Shown in pieces: positions 24,206-33,882 of a stretch of DNA of 64,000 nt (position 1 is its first letter; each line of letters opens with the position of its first letter). The stretch is from JAUMBM01 sp964441755 (GTDB lineage: Bacteria; Bacteroidota; Bacteroidia; Chitinophagales; Saprospiraceae). The position numbers and the translations under genes are program-made. Below the pieces are notes generated by a model. That model was not told the DNA's origin. It saw only the letters and a program-made list of their open reading frames with translations, and did no database searches. The stretch is from contig CAYTVG010000007.1 of NCBI GenBank assembly GCA_964441755.1, forward strand, positions 124,001 to 188,000, in the 5' to 3' direction.

Positions 24206-27200
24206 TTACTTGAGAATTACGAGCTTCGAAAACTCACTCTCCCCTTCAAGCCGGCTGCTGCCCAGTGTTCTGACGTTTACTTGATACACGTATACTCCCC
24301 TGGCCAGCTGCTCGCCGTAATCGTCTTTACCATCCCACTCAATGCAGTCGTCGGCTCGTAAAGCTCCGTCCGAAGCCGGCAACTGGGCCGTCAACGTTTT
24401 TACCAGCCTGCCGGAGACCGTGTATATTCGAATCAGCACATCCAGGTCCTCCCCTGCGAGGTTGTGGTCAAACTGGAAACAAGTTCGGTCTGTAAATGGA
24501 TTGGGATAGTTGAGTACGTGCTGCAATGCTACTTTGCCATCATCAGCAATCACAAATTCCGTATATCCTTCTGCACTGTTGTTGGCTACATCCCAGGCTC
24601 TTACCTTCACCTTATGCAGCCCGGCCGGCATTGTACCCAACGGGAAGCGAGCCTCACCCTTGCGGTGGTTGTCTATGTCTGCTTCATAAAAATCATTCAG
24701 CAACAACGTATTTTGAACGTCATCGTTCAGCACGGCCTCCAGATCATGCCCGATGCTGTTACCTGTAACATTAATACCATTGTCATCCGACAGCCGCACC
24801 AAAAGCACCGGATCAGGCCCTACCACACTGCCGGATACAAAGCCTGTTGAATTAATAAAAACCTCTACCACCGGCCCTTGATCATCGCTGAGCCCTTCCG
24901 TAGCAGATCCGCCGATGATAACCCCCCGGTAATATCCGGCTGCGTCAACTTGTCGGTCGGCATCGGCAGCATAATAGCTGATTTTTCCGGGTCCAAAGCT
25001 ATAGTTGATATCTTTGGGTACCACAAATGTAAAACTAAACCGCCCGTTGCGCACCTGCGCACGACCCTTGAAGAGCACATTCCGCTGCAGCTCGTAGGTT
25101 CTCAACGGACTACCGGCATCCTGTTGCAGGGTGTTGACCGACTGTGGTTTATCATAAATTGTGGGATAGACTACTCCGTTGAAATCTGCCAGCAGCTGCC
25201 CGTTGAGGTCAACTACCTGCCCTCCGATAGTCACTTCCTGCATCGCCCGTAAAGTGTCCAACTGCCCGGCCACGACAGTCCTGCCATTGATGTCTGTTGT
25301 TTGTACGTTGTAGCGCGGTAAGAGAAGGCGTTGTGCAGGATCGCCCAGCAATACAAATTTTCGCTCGTTTTCAAAGCTCCCCGGCGTGCTAAGTTCATTT
25401 TTAGCACCTTTTATCACGTCGCCCAAGGTAGGCCAGCCGCCATCAGGCTCACGGCTCAGCAATTTGCGCAAGGTCGCATTGGTCAAGGCCGCATTGCGGC
25501 TGGCAAATACAGGTCTGACAGTTGAGAGCAAGGCGATTGCACCCCCTCTGGCAGACAAAAACATCTCTTCACCGGCGGAAACGAAGCTGGCATCATCATA
25601 ACCGGCAAATGTACAAGTCGCAGTAATCACCAACGGCAGGTGGTCGCCATTGGTCCAGCGTTGTAGCTGTGGAATGGTCAGTACGCTCTCCTGAGCCCAG
25701 CGACGTGGGCCGCCATGTCCAAGGTAAGTGACGGCCAATACGCCCTTGAATACAGCGCGGTCGATCGCCTCAGATACCGAGGGATAAAAGTCACCCGCCG
25801 GGGTACGCTCCTGCGGAAAAAGGTCAAAAAACAATTTCTCGTGATTGGCGGCAGGGTACAGATTGCTCGCCAGCACCGAGGCTGCATCCGCATCGTCGCT
25901 GTGCTTGGCCGAGTCTTCGTCGTCTCCCACAAACAACATACGCGTACGCCAGTCGTCAAAATTACGGCCAGCCGCGTTGCCGTCGTACTGAATAATTTTT
26001 TCTACCACCGCCGCTGCCTCCGCTGCGGTATTAACCGTCAGACGCCCCACACTGATAGTAAGGTCAAAAGCCAGGGGATTGTACTGACTATCCCCCTCAA
26101 AAATACCGTAATAGTCATCTGCTGCATAACCGGAAATCTCACTGAGAGCATCATTCTCATAAACAGGGATGAAATTTTTACCCATGCCGGGGTATATACC
26201 TCGACAATCAAAGGAACCGTCACCTACCAGCAGCAGATAGCGGAGCCCCGAAGCCCGTGCGTATACCATCTTCGTGAAATCACGTATTGCCGTAGGATCT
26301 ACTTTGCCACTCGAAAATTCACGGTATACCTGTGTGATGTCTGCCGTCACTACCTGCAGCCCGCTGAAAGTGCGGCGGTGTGCTGCCAGACGTTCTGCCG
26401 ACTCTTTAAAATCGGGATGATAGATGATAAGCATCTCCGCAGCCGTGATGCCGTGCAGATTCTGGGCTGCGATCTTGCCAAGACTCGTTGCCTGCAGCAG
26501 ATTGTCGGTGGGCCGGAAGGCTACAAACTCCCTAAGCACCTCTGTAGAGGCTGTAAACTCAACGCCTCCAGCCACCAGAGATGTCAATTGCTGCCGGGGA
26601 CGCAGCGGGTCCGTAACGTCCCACACCTGAACCTCTGCACCCGCATTGGACAGTCGGAAGTTGGTCAGTGGCTGGGAAAGACTTCGTGTATCGCGAAAAG
26701 ACAGTTGTCCACTGCCCGGCCAGTTGAGCGCGCAACGAGCCGTCAGCTGAAAATAATCCAGCCAACCCTCGCTCACCAGTGCCCCCACCGGAGCAGGATA
26801 CCTGACCGTCACGTCCAACTGCTCAGCTGACAACGTCAGCGGCTGATTTAAGAAAGCATTGCGTACAACCGGATTGGTAATTTCTGCTGTACTCCCATCT
26901 ACCGGCACAGGATTGACAGTCAAACTATTGAGTGTCTGAGAGCCAATCAGCAGCTGAAAAAAACTATTGCGGTTACTGCGGAGTCCCATCACAGCCTCCG
27001 CACGGGCAGGCTCGCTGCTAATCAATCCGGGAAAAGAAAAGACAGCCCGAAATGTCTGCTCGCGGGCTACTTTGAAAAATTCACCATACCAGCCCTGACC
27101 ACCCGGCGATTTGTTGAGTGCAAACAAAGGATTAATAGCGTCCCGCTCATAACGCCTTATGGCATCGTAGGCCTGGCTTGGGACGCCACCGGACAATGGT

Positions 27201-28093
27201 TGTTCCGGATTCACCCGCAGCCCCGGGCCCGGCCCCACTTTTAGGAAATAATGGTTGCGCGTATCGTAAATATTCGTCTGTCGTACAAATCTCCCTTCCG
27301 TACGGTTGTAAGTCCAACGGTGGGGACCTTGCCCGTAAAACAGGATATAATCGGAAGCATCAAAGCGACCATCCCCTTCACCGCTTATAAAAATATGATT
27401 TTCTGCCAGATCGTCCTGCCGCTCAATATCAAGCGACTCGGGCAGCTTACCCCCGCCATTACCATACAGCTTAATAGTACGCGGATCTATATTGTCAAGG
27501 TTGGTAATGCCGAGTGTATTCTTGAGAAAAGTATAGGTAAGCTTATAGACACCCTCCTCCTCAACGGCCAGTTCATAGACATCGCCAGTACTCAGCACGG
27601 ACTCAAAGGTCTGGGGACCACGAGCTACAGCAGGCAAGGGATCGATACGCAGGCCAAGGCGGAATGACTTTGCCCGCAGATACTGCCCGTTCCGCTGCAC
27701 AATCGGCACGCAGCTTACTTTAGCAACCCAGCCGGCATTGGTTCGGCTTACAAGACCATGAAATTGAAGCTCCTCGCCAAACGAGCCCTCCTCGAAAGCA
27801 GGTGGCTGCGGGAAAGGTTCAAATTCTGCCGCCAGCAGCTCAAAGCGAAGCTTTCCGCCCTGACTGACACGCATACTGCCATGCCACACAGGTGCGAAGG
27901 GAGCACTGTCATCAAAATCAGCTCCCTCAAATGACCACCGCTCGAGCACCAGCTGCCCTTCAGATACAAACCGCTCGGGACCCGGACTCCAGCGAAGGTT
28001 GGCATCTAGTGACAACTGGGCAACGGTTTCGTGGGTAAAGGCAGCACAAATCCAAAAAAAAGCTGCCCACAATCGCGAATATGTCTTCATCAT
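24206..28093 (-). CDS. porU: T9SS sortase PorU (peptidase C25 family)
   Basis: Surface cysteine protease that removes the C-terminal sorting domain of T9SS cargo and transfers the protein to its surface anchor. The 1295-residue protein has a signal peptide (MMKTYSRLWAAFFWICAAF...AQ), a long beta-rich N-terminal region, and the gingipain-like domain with catalytic His793 (YLGHGGPRRWAQ) and Cys827 (ITATCTFAGYDD), spaced 34 residues apart, close to the spacing in P. gingivalis PorU. The C-terminus (GRLVKTL...WDGKDDYGEQLARGVYVYQV) is the FlgD-like Ig module PorU carries in place of a cleaved CTD. ATG 28093 was chosen for the signal peptide; the frame runs to 28249 without signal-like sequence. 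Confidence 0.95.
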   Translation of the reverse strand: MMKTYSRLWAAFFWICAAFTHETVAQLSLDANLRWSPGPERFVSEGQLVLERWSFEGADFDDSAPFAPVWHGSMRVSQGGKLRFELLAAEFEPFPQPPAFEEGSFGEELQFHGLVSRTNAGWVAKVSCVPIVQRNGQYLRAKSFRLGLRIDPLPAVARGPQTFESVLSTGDVYELAVEEEGVYKLTYTFLKNTLGITNLDNIDPRTIKLYGNGGGKLPESLDIERQDDLAENHIFISGEGDGRFDASDYILFYGQGPHRWTYNRTEGRFVRQTNIYDTRNHYFLKVGPGPGLRVNPEQPLSGGVPSQAYDAIRRYERDAINPLFALNKSPGGQGWYGEFFKVAREQTFRAVFSFPGLISSEPARAEAVMGLRSNRNSFFQLLIGSQTLNSLTVNPVPVDGSTAEITNPVVRNAFLNQPLTLSAEQLDVTVRYPAPVGALVSEGWLDYFQLTARCALNWPGSGQLSFRDTRSLSQPLTNFRLSNAGAEVQVWDVTDPLRPRQQLTSLVAGGVEFTASTEVLREFVAFRPTDNLLQATSLGKIAAQNLHGITAAEMLIIYHPDFKESAERLAAHRRTFSGLQVVTADITQVYREFSSGKVDPTAIRDFTKMVYARASGLRYLLLVGDGSFDCRGIYPGMGKNFIPVYENDALSEISGYAADDYYGIFEGDSQYNPLAFDLTISVGRLTVNTAAEAAAVVEKIIQYDGNAAGRNFDDWRTRMLFVGDDEDSAKHSDDADAASVLASNLYPAANHEKLFFDLFPQERTPAGDFYPSVSEAIDRAVFKGVLAVTYLGHGGPRRWAQESVLTIPQLQRWTNGDHLPLVITATCTFAGYDDASFVSAGEEMFLSARGGAIALLSTVRPVFASRNAALTNATLRKLLSREPDGGWPTLGDVIKGAKNELSTPGSFENERKFVLLGDPAQRLLLPRYNVQTTDINGRTVVAGQLDTLRAMQEVTIGGQVVDLNGQLLADFNGVVYPTIYDKPQSVNTLQQDAGSPLRTYELQRNVLFKGRAQVRNGRFSFTFVVPKDINYSFGPGKISYYAADADRQVDAAGYYRGVIIGGSATEGLSDDQGPVVEVFINSTGFVSGSVVGPDPVLLVRLSDDNGINVTGNSIGHDLEAVLNDDVQNTLLLNDFYEADIDNHRKGEARFPLGTMPAGLHKVKVRAWDVANNSAEGYTEFVIADDGKVALQHVLNYPNPFTDRTCFQFDHNLAGEDLDVLIRIYTVSGRLVKTLTAQLPASDGALRADDCIEWDGKDDYGEQLARGVYVYQVNVRTLGSSRLEGESEFSKLVILK

Positions 28094-28622
28094 GTAATCA
28101 GGTACGTTTGTGCGTAACAACAAACCTCCGCAGGGCGGATATCGTAAGATCTCCCCCGCCGGCGAAAAGCATATTTTGACGACAGTAAAAAGCAGAGCCA
28201 CAAGCTCCAATTCTACTGCAATGTAAGGTATTATTTTAAATGCTGACACCTGCGCAGCCGGCCAATCAGTAAATCAGGTTCAAAAAATCCCGCCACTGAT
28301 GATACATCCAACGTCCGCCATAAAAACGCCGGCCACAGAAAAGGGTTCTGCCAAATCACTACTATATCTCGCTCATCTGTACAGCAACTGTAACAGAACG
28401 TCTGCCAGACCACCCTATTGCCTGTCATAACGCAATTGACAGGCTACCCGACCAGCCGATGACCGTCAAAAAAGAAAATCGTCGGCTTACCTACTTTTTA
28501 CAAACAGGTATTTGAACATTTGACGTTCCTTAAGTAGCTTTAGGGCTTCAAGCTGCAGCGCTTACCTCAGGCCGTCAAACCCGCCTGCTCGATTTGCTAC
28601 ACAATACAATCACTATTGCACT
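28094..28622. other. 529-bp divergent region between porU and porP
   Basis: Control region for both T9SS operons. The only structure I can support is an inverted repeat GCCTGTCA-N9-TGACAGGC at 28420-28444, about 180 bases before porP. No consensus promoter pair or small ORF is convincing. Confidence 0.5.
28420..28444. repeat. Inverted repeat, possible operator
   Basis: Perfect 8-bp arms GCCTGTCA and TGACAGGC separated by nine bases, centre-to-centre about 17 bases, in the porU/porP control region. Could be a protein-binding site; no T-tract follows, so a terminator is unlikely. Confidence 0.35.
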
Positions 28623-29663
28623 ATGAGAAAAATTCCCTGTGGGTTATGCCTGATATTGGCTCTTTGCCTGCCTGCATGGCAGCTGAGTGCCCAGGACCCC
28701 GTGTTCAGCCAGTTTTTCTCGGCTCCCCTGCAACTCAATCCTGCTTTCACTGCCGTATCCAGCGCACCGCGCCTGAGCTTCAACTACCGCAATCAATACC
28801 CCAACTGGCCCAATGCCTATGTGACGGCAGCGGCAGCCTACGAACAGCCTCTGCCTGGCCTCAACAGCGGACTGGGGTTGTCGGTCATGTCGGATGCTGA
28901 AGGCGACGGCGTATACAAAACCAATTATGTGTCCGGTTTTTTTGGCTACAATGTCAGATTCAGCAGATCACTGCAGGCACGCATAGGAATTGAAGCGGGC
29001 GCAATGCAGACAACTGTTGACTGGAACCGGCTGGTGTTTGGCGATCAGCTTGACCCTATCGATGGCCCTGCAGGTAGTGGCGGGGAGCCCAACCCCACTG
29101 AAGAAACGAGGCCTTCATCACTTCGCAGTACAGTCTTTGATGTTTCAACAGGCTTGCTCATTTACAGCAAAAAAATATATGGAGGGCTATCACTCAAACA
29201 CCTGAATACGCCTGATCCGAGCCTGCTGCTCGTCAACGACAACCTTCGCTCGGGGCGCCCGCTGCGCGTCAGCCTGCATGGTGGCGCAGAGTTGCCTGTA
29301 GGCAACAACGGAGCAGGGCGGGGCAGGACATTCGTGTCTCCCAACTTTATGTTTACCCGACAGGGCGATTTCTCACAGCTCAACCTCGGTACTTATGCAG
29401 GTATGGGGAGTGTGCTGGGCGGGCTGTGGTTTCGTCATGCGTTTGGCAATTCCGATGCAGTTATTGTCGCTGCAGGTGTGAGGCAAGGCGTGTTGCGCAT
29501 CACCTACAGCTATGACATAACCGTTTCGCAGCTGGCCGGCGTGCCCGGCGGAGCCGGCGGAGCACACGAAATCTCCCTGCTTATCAACCTGGCAGACAGC
29601 CAACAGTTCAAGTCCAGAAAGGCTGCAGAACGTTGGAATGACTGCCTCAACATGTTCCGCTAA
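28623..29663 (+). CDS. PorP/SprF-family T9SS outer-membrane protein
   Basis: 346 residues with signal peptide MRKIPCGLCLILALCLPAWQLSAQ and the family start DPVFSQFFSAPLQLNPAFTA, followed by SFNYRNQYPNWPNAYVTAAAAYEQ, GLGLSVMSD, a beta-barrel with LKHLNTPDPSLL and a C-terminal strand pattern. PorP/SprF proteins are outer-membrane partners of the T9SS; P. gingivalis PorP is essential and F. johnsoniae SprF serves the SprB adhesin. Bacteroidota have many paralogues, so I do not assign a symbol, but its position before gldJ supports the PorP role. It is separated from gldJ by 115 bases and a consensus gldJ promoter. Confidence 0.92.
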   Translation: MRKIPCGLCLILALCLPAWQLSAQDPVFSQFFSAPLQLNPAFTAVSSAPRLSFNYRNQYPNWPNAYVTAAAAYEQPLPGLNSGLGLSVMSDAEGDGVYKTNYVSGFFGYNVRFSRSLQARIGIEAGAMQTTVDWNRLVFGDQLDPIDGPAGSGGEPNPTEETRPSSLRSTVFDVSTGLLIYSKKIYGGLSLKHLNTPDPSLLLVNDNLRSGRPLRVSLHGGAELPVGNNGAGRGRTFVSPNFMFTRQGDFSQLNLGTYAGMGSVLGGLWFRHAFGNSDAVIVAAGVRQGVLRITYSYDITVSQLAGVPGGAGGAHEISLLINLADSQQFKSRKAAERWNDCLNMFR

Positions 29664-29715
29664 CTCCCCTAAATGTTAAATTCGGCTTTTTACAAGCCAA
29701 AATATACTTTAATCC

Positions 29716-29744
29716 TTGCAAACGTAGTTTTTCTACTATATTTG
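29716..29744 (+). promoter_or_regulatory. gldJ promoter TTG-N18-TATATTTG
   Basis: TTG at 29716-29718, 18-base spacer, TATATTTG at 29737-29744: a full match to the Bacteroidota consensus, 34 bases before the gldJ ATG. Confidence 0.8.
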
Positions 29745-29778
29745 TAGGTCAATTCGCAAAACAAACTCGGTAAACGGA

Positions 29779-31284
29779 ATGAAAAATCTGTTGAAGTTGA
29801 TTCCCTTAATGATGGGAATTGTGCTCGTTTTGGGCTCTTGCTCCAAAGGAGACTCATCTGCTATCACCGGCTGGAAGTATAACGATCCTAAGTGGGGCGG
29901 TTTTGAAAAGCAAGTCGACTACGAAGGTCAGCAGACCGGTCCCAATCTTGTCCTGATTCCTGGCGGTACTTTCGTTATGGGCTTCACTGAGCAGGATGTT
30001 ACGTTCGACTGGAACGCTATTCCGCGCCGTGTGACGGTCTCCTCTTTCTACATGGATGAAACGGAAATCGCTAATATCGATTATCGTGAATATCTCTACT
30101 GGGTACGCCGCGTATGGGGCGAAAGCTACCCCGAAGTATACCGCAATGCGCTGCCCGACACACTCGTGTGGCGTGAAGAGCTGGCATTCAATGAGCCGCT
30201 GGTTGAGACATACTTCCGTCACCCATCGTATGATGACTACCCTGTGGTAGGTGTAAGCTGGCTGCAGGCAAACGAGTTTTGTAAGTGGCGTACCGACCGG
30301 GTGAACGAAGCTATTCTGATTGAAAAAGGGATTCTCAATGTCAACCTCGAGCAGGTAGACGATGACAATTTCAATACCGGCGCTTATCTCGTAGGTCAGT
30401 ATGAAGGCAATGTTCGCAAAAACCTGCCTGATCTGCAGACAGGCGGCGACCGCTCCGTACGCTACGAAGACGGTATCCTGCTGCCGGAATACCGCCTCCC
30501 TACAGAGGCTGAGTGGGAATATGCTGCGCTCTCGCTGATCGGCACACAGGCCAATCCAAAAGATGAGTTGTATTCCGACCGCCGCCTCTATCCCTGGAGC
30601 GATAACACGGTTCGTTATCAGGTTCGCGACCGCTATCAGGGTGATATCATGGCCAACTTTAAGCGTGGTCGTGGTGACTATATGGGTCTTGCGGGTAACC
30701 TCAATGACAACGCTTGTCCTACAGCGCCTGTACGCTCTTATCTGCCCAACGACTTTGGCTTGTACAACATGGCGGGCAACGTAAATGAGTGGGTACTCGA
30801 TCTCTATCGTCCCCTGACCTCTTCTACGCTGAGCGATGTTGAAAACCAGGACATGAATCCATATCGCGGTAATAACTTCCAGCACCTGGTTGTTGACGAG
30901 GATTCTAATCCGGTAGAAAAAGACAGCCTTGGCCGCCTGCGCTACCGTTATCTTGAAGAAGGTGAAGCTGCTGATCGCGAAAACTACAAGCGGGGTGATG
31001 TTTATAACTTCAATGACGGCGACGAAATGTCGGAGGCGAGTTATGACTACAGCAAACACACCTTGATCAGTGATAAGTCACGCGTATACAAAGGTGGTAG
31101 CTGGGCTGATCGCGCTTATTGGTTGTCACCTGGTACTCGTCGCTACAAGGATGAGTTCCGCGGTGACCGTACTATCGGCTTCCGCTGCGCTATGATCCGC
31201 GTAGGTTCCCCTACAGGCAATGGCGAAACAAGTGGCAACATTTTCAGCGCCGGCCGCAAAGGTTCTTCCGGTCGTCGTTACTAG
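29779..31284 (+). CDS. gldJ: Gliding/T9SS lipoprotein GldJ (SUMF1-fold)
   Basis: GldJ is an outer-membrane lipoprotein of the sulfatase-modifying-factor fold needed for gliding and for stability of the T9SS motor/ring partners GldK and related proteins. The 501-residue protein has lipobox LVLGSC with lipidated Cys21. SUMF1-like motifs follow: LVLIPGGTFVMG, FYMDETEIANIDYREYL, PVVGVSWLQANEFCKW, RLPTEAEWEYAA, NMAGNVNEWVLDLY and KGGSWADRAYWLSPGTRRY...TIGFRCA. Catalytic formylglycine-generating cysteines are not expected in this branch. The gene has its own consensus promoter, follows the porP-family gene, and precedes murF, the usual order in this phylum. Confidence 0.93.
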   Translation: MKNLLKLIPLMMGIVLVLGSCSKGDSSAITGWKYNDPKWGGFEKQVDYEGQQTGPNLVLIPGGTFVMGFTEQDVTFDWNAIPRRVTVSSFYMDETEIANIDYREYLYWVRRVWGESYPEVYRNALPDTLVWREELAFNEPLVETYFRHPSYDDYPVVGVSWLQANEFCKWRTDRVNEAILIEKGILNVNLEQVDDDNFNTGAYLVGQYEGNVRKNLPDLQTGGDRSVRYEDGILLPEYRLPTEAEWEYAALSLIGTQANPKDELYSDRRLYPWSDNTVRYQVRDRYQGDIMANFKRGRGDYMGLAGNLNDNACPTAPVRSYLPNDFGLYNMAGNVNEWVLDLYRPLTSSTLSDVENQDMNPYRGNNFQHLVVDEDSNPVEKDSLGRLRYRYLEEGEAADRENYKRGDVYNFNDGDEMSEASYDYSKHTLISDKSRVYKGGSWADRAYWLSPGTRRYKDEFRGDRTIGFRCAMIRVGSPTGNGETSGNIFSAGRKGSSGRRY

Positions 31285-31329
31285 TACTGCGCGCTTGCGT
31301 TTTCGGTGAAACTCCTTTGGGCACACCAC

Positions 31330-31364
31330 AAAAAGTCCTTGCAGGTTACTGCAAGGACTTTTTT
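31330..31364 (+). terminator. gldJ terminator
   Basis: AAAAAGTCCTTGCA and TGCAAGGACTTTTT pair over 14 bp around a 6-base loop, ending in a run of six T, 45 bases after the gldJ stop. Confidence 0.88.
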
Positions 31365-31516
31365 CATGTCAGCTCTCCGCCTTTTTCCACCGGCGGACAA
31401 ATAATCCGTGCATAATCAGCAGCAACAAACGCCTCATGGGTATTTGACCGGCAGGAGAGCAGGAATTGACAAAAAAATTGCCTTTCAGAAGTAAGCCTGC
31501 AGCGCCGGAATCATCT

Positions 31517-31524
31517 TACCTTTG
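31517..31524 (+). promoter_or_regulatory. murF -7 element
   Basis: TACCTTTG, an exact TAnnTTTG, 51 bases before the murF ATG; no TTG at normal distance. Confidence 0.4.
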
Positions 31525-31575
31525 TTGTATATATGGCGGCAATACGCCGGCACACCACTCGCCAAGCACGATACT

Positions 31576-32913
31576 ATGGTAACCACTGAACAGTTGTACG
31601 AATTATTCAAAGTGCACCCATTGGTCACGACCGACAGCCGCGCTGTACGCGGAGGAGAAATTTATTTTGCCCTGCGGGGAGAGCAGTTCGACGGCAACCA
31701 ATTTGCTGCCGCTGCCCTCGGGGCGGGTGCTGCCTACGCAGTTGTTGATGCGCCGGCTGTTGTTGTGCCCGGTGATCAACGCTATGTATTGGTGGTTGAC
31801 AGCCTGCTTGCGCTTCAAAATCTCGCACAACACCACCGCCTGCAATTTCACATCCCGGTGCTCGCCATCACTGGCAGCAATGGCAAAACAACGACCAAAG
31901 AGTTGGTAGCCGCTGTACTCAACAGCCACTACCGCGCCCACGCCACCAGGGGTAATCTCAACAACCACATTGGCGTACCCCTCAGCCTGTTGGCCATGCC
32001 TGCAGATACAGAAGTAGCCATCATAGAAATGGGCGCTAATCATCAGGGTGAAATCGATGTGCTCGCACATATTGCCAAACCTACACATGGTATCATTACG
32101 AATATAGGCAATGCCCATCTTGAAGGCTTTGGCGGTATTGAAGGCGTGAAGAAGGGTAAATCAGAACTCTACAAATTCCTGACAGCCAGCAAAGGGGTAG
32201 CCCTGATTAATGCCGATGAAGCATTTTTGACAGATCTGTCACTAGCTGTCGAACGCCGCATCCTGTACAGACAGCAGCAACAGCCGCAGGCAGAAGGCCC
32301 TTATATAGAGGTAAAGCTGATCCAAACACATCCCTACATTCAGTATGCCTTTTTTAATGAAGAAGGTGAGCTTTTGCAGGCCGATGCCCAGCTCAGCGGA
32401 CTGCACAATTTCCGCAATATTATGACGGCTGTAGCCGTCGGAAAATATTTTAAAGTCCCTTGCCAAAAAATTAAAGACGCCATAGCTGCTTACCTGCCTG
32501 CCAACAACCGTTCGCAGGTACTCGTACAGGCCGGCATCCATTTTCTGATGGACGCCTACAATGCCAACCCCAACAGCATGGCTGCCAGTCTGGAAAGTTT
32601 TGCCCAAACCGAAGCCGTCCGCAAAGCAGTACTACTGGGTGCTATGTTTGAACTGGGAAATGAAAGTCTGCAAGAACATCTGCGCATTGCCAAACTAGCG
32701 CAGTCCTATGGTTTTCAGGTGACCGTAGTTGTTGGTAAAGAATTTGAGGCAGCAGCCAGCGAATTGAATCTACCCTATTTCCCGGATGTGGAAGCGCTGA
32801 GCTACTGGTTTTGGCAACAAGACTGGCAGGATTACCACGTGCTCCTTAAGGGCTCACGAGGCATGCGGATGGAGAGGCTTATTACGCTTACCGTCTCCTC
32901 CCCAACTGTATAA
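31576..32913 (+). CDS. murF: UDP-N-acetylmuramoyl-tripeptide--D-alanyl-D-alanine ligase
   Basis: Cytoplasmic Mur ligase that adds D-Ala-D-Ala to the UDP-MurNAc-tripeptide, completing the peptidoglycan precursor. The 445-residue protein has the MurF N-domain (VTTDSRAVRGGEIYFALRG), the ATP loop ITGSNGKTTTKELV, LNNHIGVPLSLL, AIIEMGANHQGEI, ITNIGNAHLEGFG, the LSGLHNFRNIMTAVAV segment and MDAYNANPNSMAASL that marks MurF rather than other Mur ligases. ATG 31576 (MVTTEQLYELF) fits the family; the upstream frame from 31522 does not. It is separated from gldJ by a terminator and is alone in its transcription unit, facing adk. Confidence 0.94.
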   Translation: MVTTEQLYELFKVHPLVTTDSRAVRGGEIYFALRGEQFDGNQFAAAALGAGAAYAVVDAPAVVVPGDQRYVLVVDSLLALQNLAQHHRLQFHIPVLAITGSNGKTTTKELVAAVLNSHYRAHATRGNLNNHIGVPLSLLAMPADTEVAIIEMGANHQGEIDVLAHIAKPTHGIITNIGNAHLEGFGGIEGVKKGKSELYKFLTASKGVALINADEAFLTDLSLAVERRILYRQQQQPQAEGPYIEVKLIQTHPYIQYAFFNEEGELLQADAQLSGLHNFRNIMTAVAVGKYFKVPCQKIKDAIAAYLPANNRSQVLVQAGIHFLMDAYNANPNSMAASLESFAQTEAVRKAVLLGAMFELGNESLQEHLRIAKLAQSYGFQVTVVVGKEFEAAASELNLPYFPDVEALSYWFWQQDWQDYHVLLKGSRGMRMERLITLTVSSPTV

Positions 32914-33137
32914 ATGATTTGGCCGGTACAATAATACCGATGATGAGCCAGGGACTACCAACATCCGGATATATATATATATTATTGGCGCCCGTAGGCC
33001 CGATTCAGCTGCGAGCCCGGTCTGCATTGTTACGTACAGCCTGCCCAAAATCATCCACACCAACTGCGCCGGTCCTGCACTACAGCAGCTATGCCACAAC
33101 GCAGTTGGTGAGTGATTTGCTGCAGACAACAGCATAC

Positions 33138-33710
33138 TTATGCCGCATCGATGGCTTGGCAAAGCAGTTCAAAAATACCATCAATTGCACCTACACCATT
33201 GATCTTTAGGGCCTTGCCTTTTGATTCATAATAGTCATACACAGGCGTCGTTTCGCGGCGATATACAGCAATGCGATTGGCAATGATGTCAGGATTCTGA
33301 TCATCAGCACGACCGCTACTCTTTCCTCTCTCCAACAGTCGCTTTATAATCTCTTCATCCTCAACTTCGAGCATCAGCAGCCGATTGATTTCATTGCCTT
33401 CTTCCGCCAATAAATTATCGAGTGCCTCAGCCTGCGCTTCAGTGCGTGGAAAACCGTCAAAAATATAGCCCTCTACAAAAGGATTGGCCTCTACCTTATT
33501 GCGCAGCATGCCAATAGTGACAGAATCCGGCACAAGTTCTCCCTTCTCCATATAGCTTTTGGCCTCAAGCCCCAGCGGCGTGTTGTTGCTCATCTCATAG
33601 CGAAAAAGGTCACCCGTACTGATGTGCAACAAATTATACTTTTCCACCAGCTTGGCAGCCTGTGTACCTTTACCTGAGCCCGGAGGGCCAAAGAGAATCA
33701 AATTGATCAT
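33138..33710 (-). CDS. adk: Adenylate kinase (short form)
   Basis: Interconverts ATP + AMP and 2 ADP. The 190-residue enzyme has the P-loop FGPPGSGKGTQAAKL, the AMP-binding STGDLFR and FDGFPRTEAQAEAL segments, and the LERGKSSGRADD lid region in which the zinc-binding insertion of the long form is absent, so it is the short type. The C-terminal YYESKGKALKINGVGAID is normal. It is convergent with murF across 224 bases that contain a short TA dinucleotide run. Confidence 0.95.
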   Translation of the reverse strand: MINLILFGPPGSGKGTQAAKLVEKYNLLHISTGDLFRYEMSNNTPLGLEAKSYMEKGELVPDSVTIGMLRNKVEANPFVEGYIFDGFPRTEAQAEALDNLLAEEGNEINRLLMLEVEDEEIIKRLLERGKSSGRADDQNPDIIANRIAVYRRETTPVYDYYESKGKALKINGVGAIDGIFELLCQAIDAA

Positions 33711-33882
33711 GGTTGTGTTTTTTTCATGTATAATGGTGATGTTTGGTCACCTACTTGGTACGGGCATGGAAAAATAAGCATAAATTTGGTTTCGTTAGTC
33801 CGATCAGGCCAGAAAATATATGGTTGACCGATCCGGCAGCTGCATTTTTACTTTTTTGCGTGAATGACTCCTCGAAAAGGCT

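Noticed and set aside
25715..26830. 371-residue plus-strand ORF opposite porU
   Set aside because: Covers the catalytic region of PorU on the other strand; no recognisable domain.
29854..31059. 401-residue ORF antisense to gldJ
   Set aside because: Perfect gldJ family match on the other strand; the antisense frame has low-complexity codon-shadow composition and no signal or motif.
29854..31284. GldJ as a formylglycine-generating enzyme
   Set aside because: Context (T9SS block, lipobox) and the GldJ-like N-terminus fit the structural role better.
32919..33209. 96-residue ORF between murF and adk
   Set aside because: Overlaps adk antisense, contains a TA run, no family; judged an untranslated spacer.
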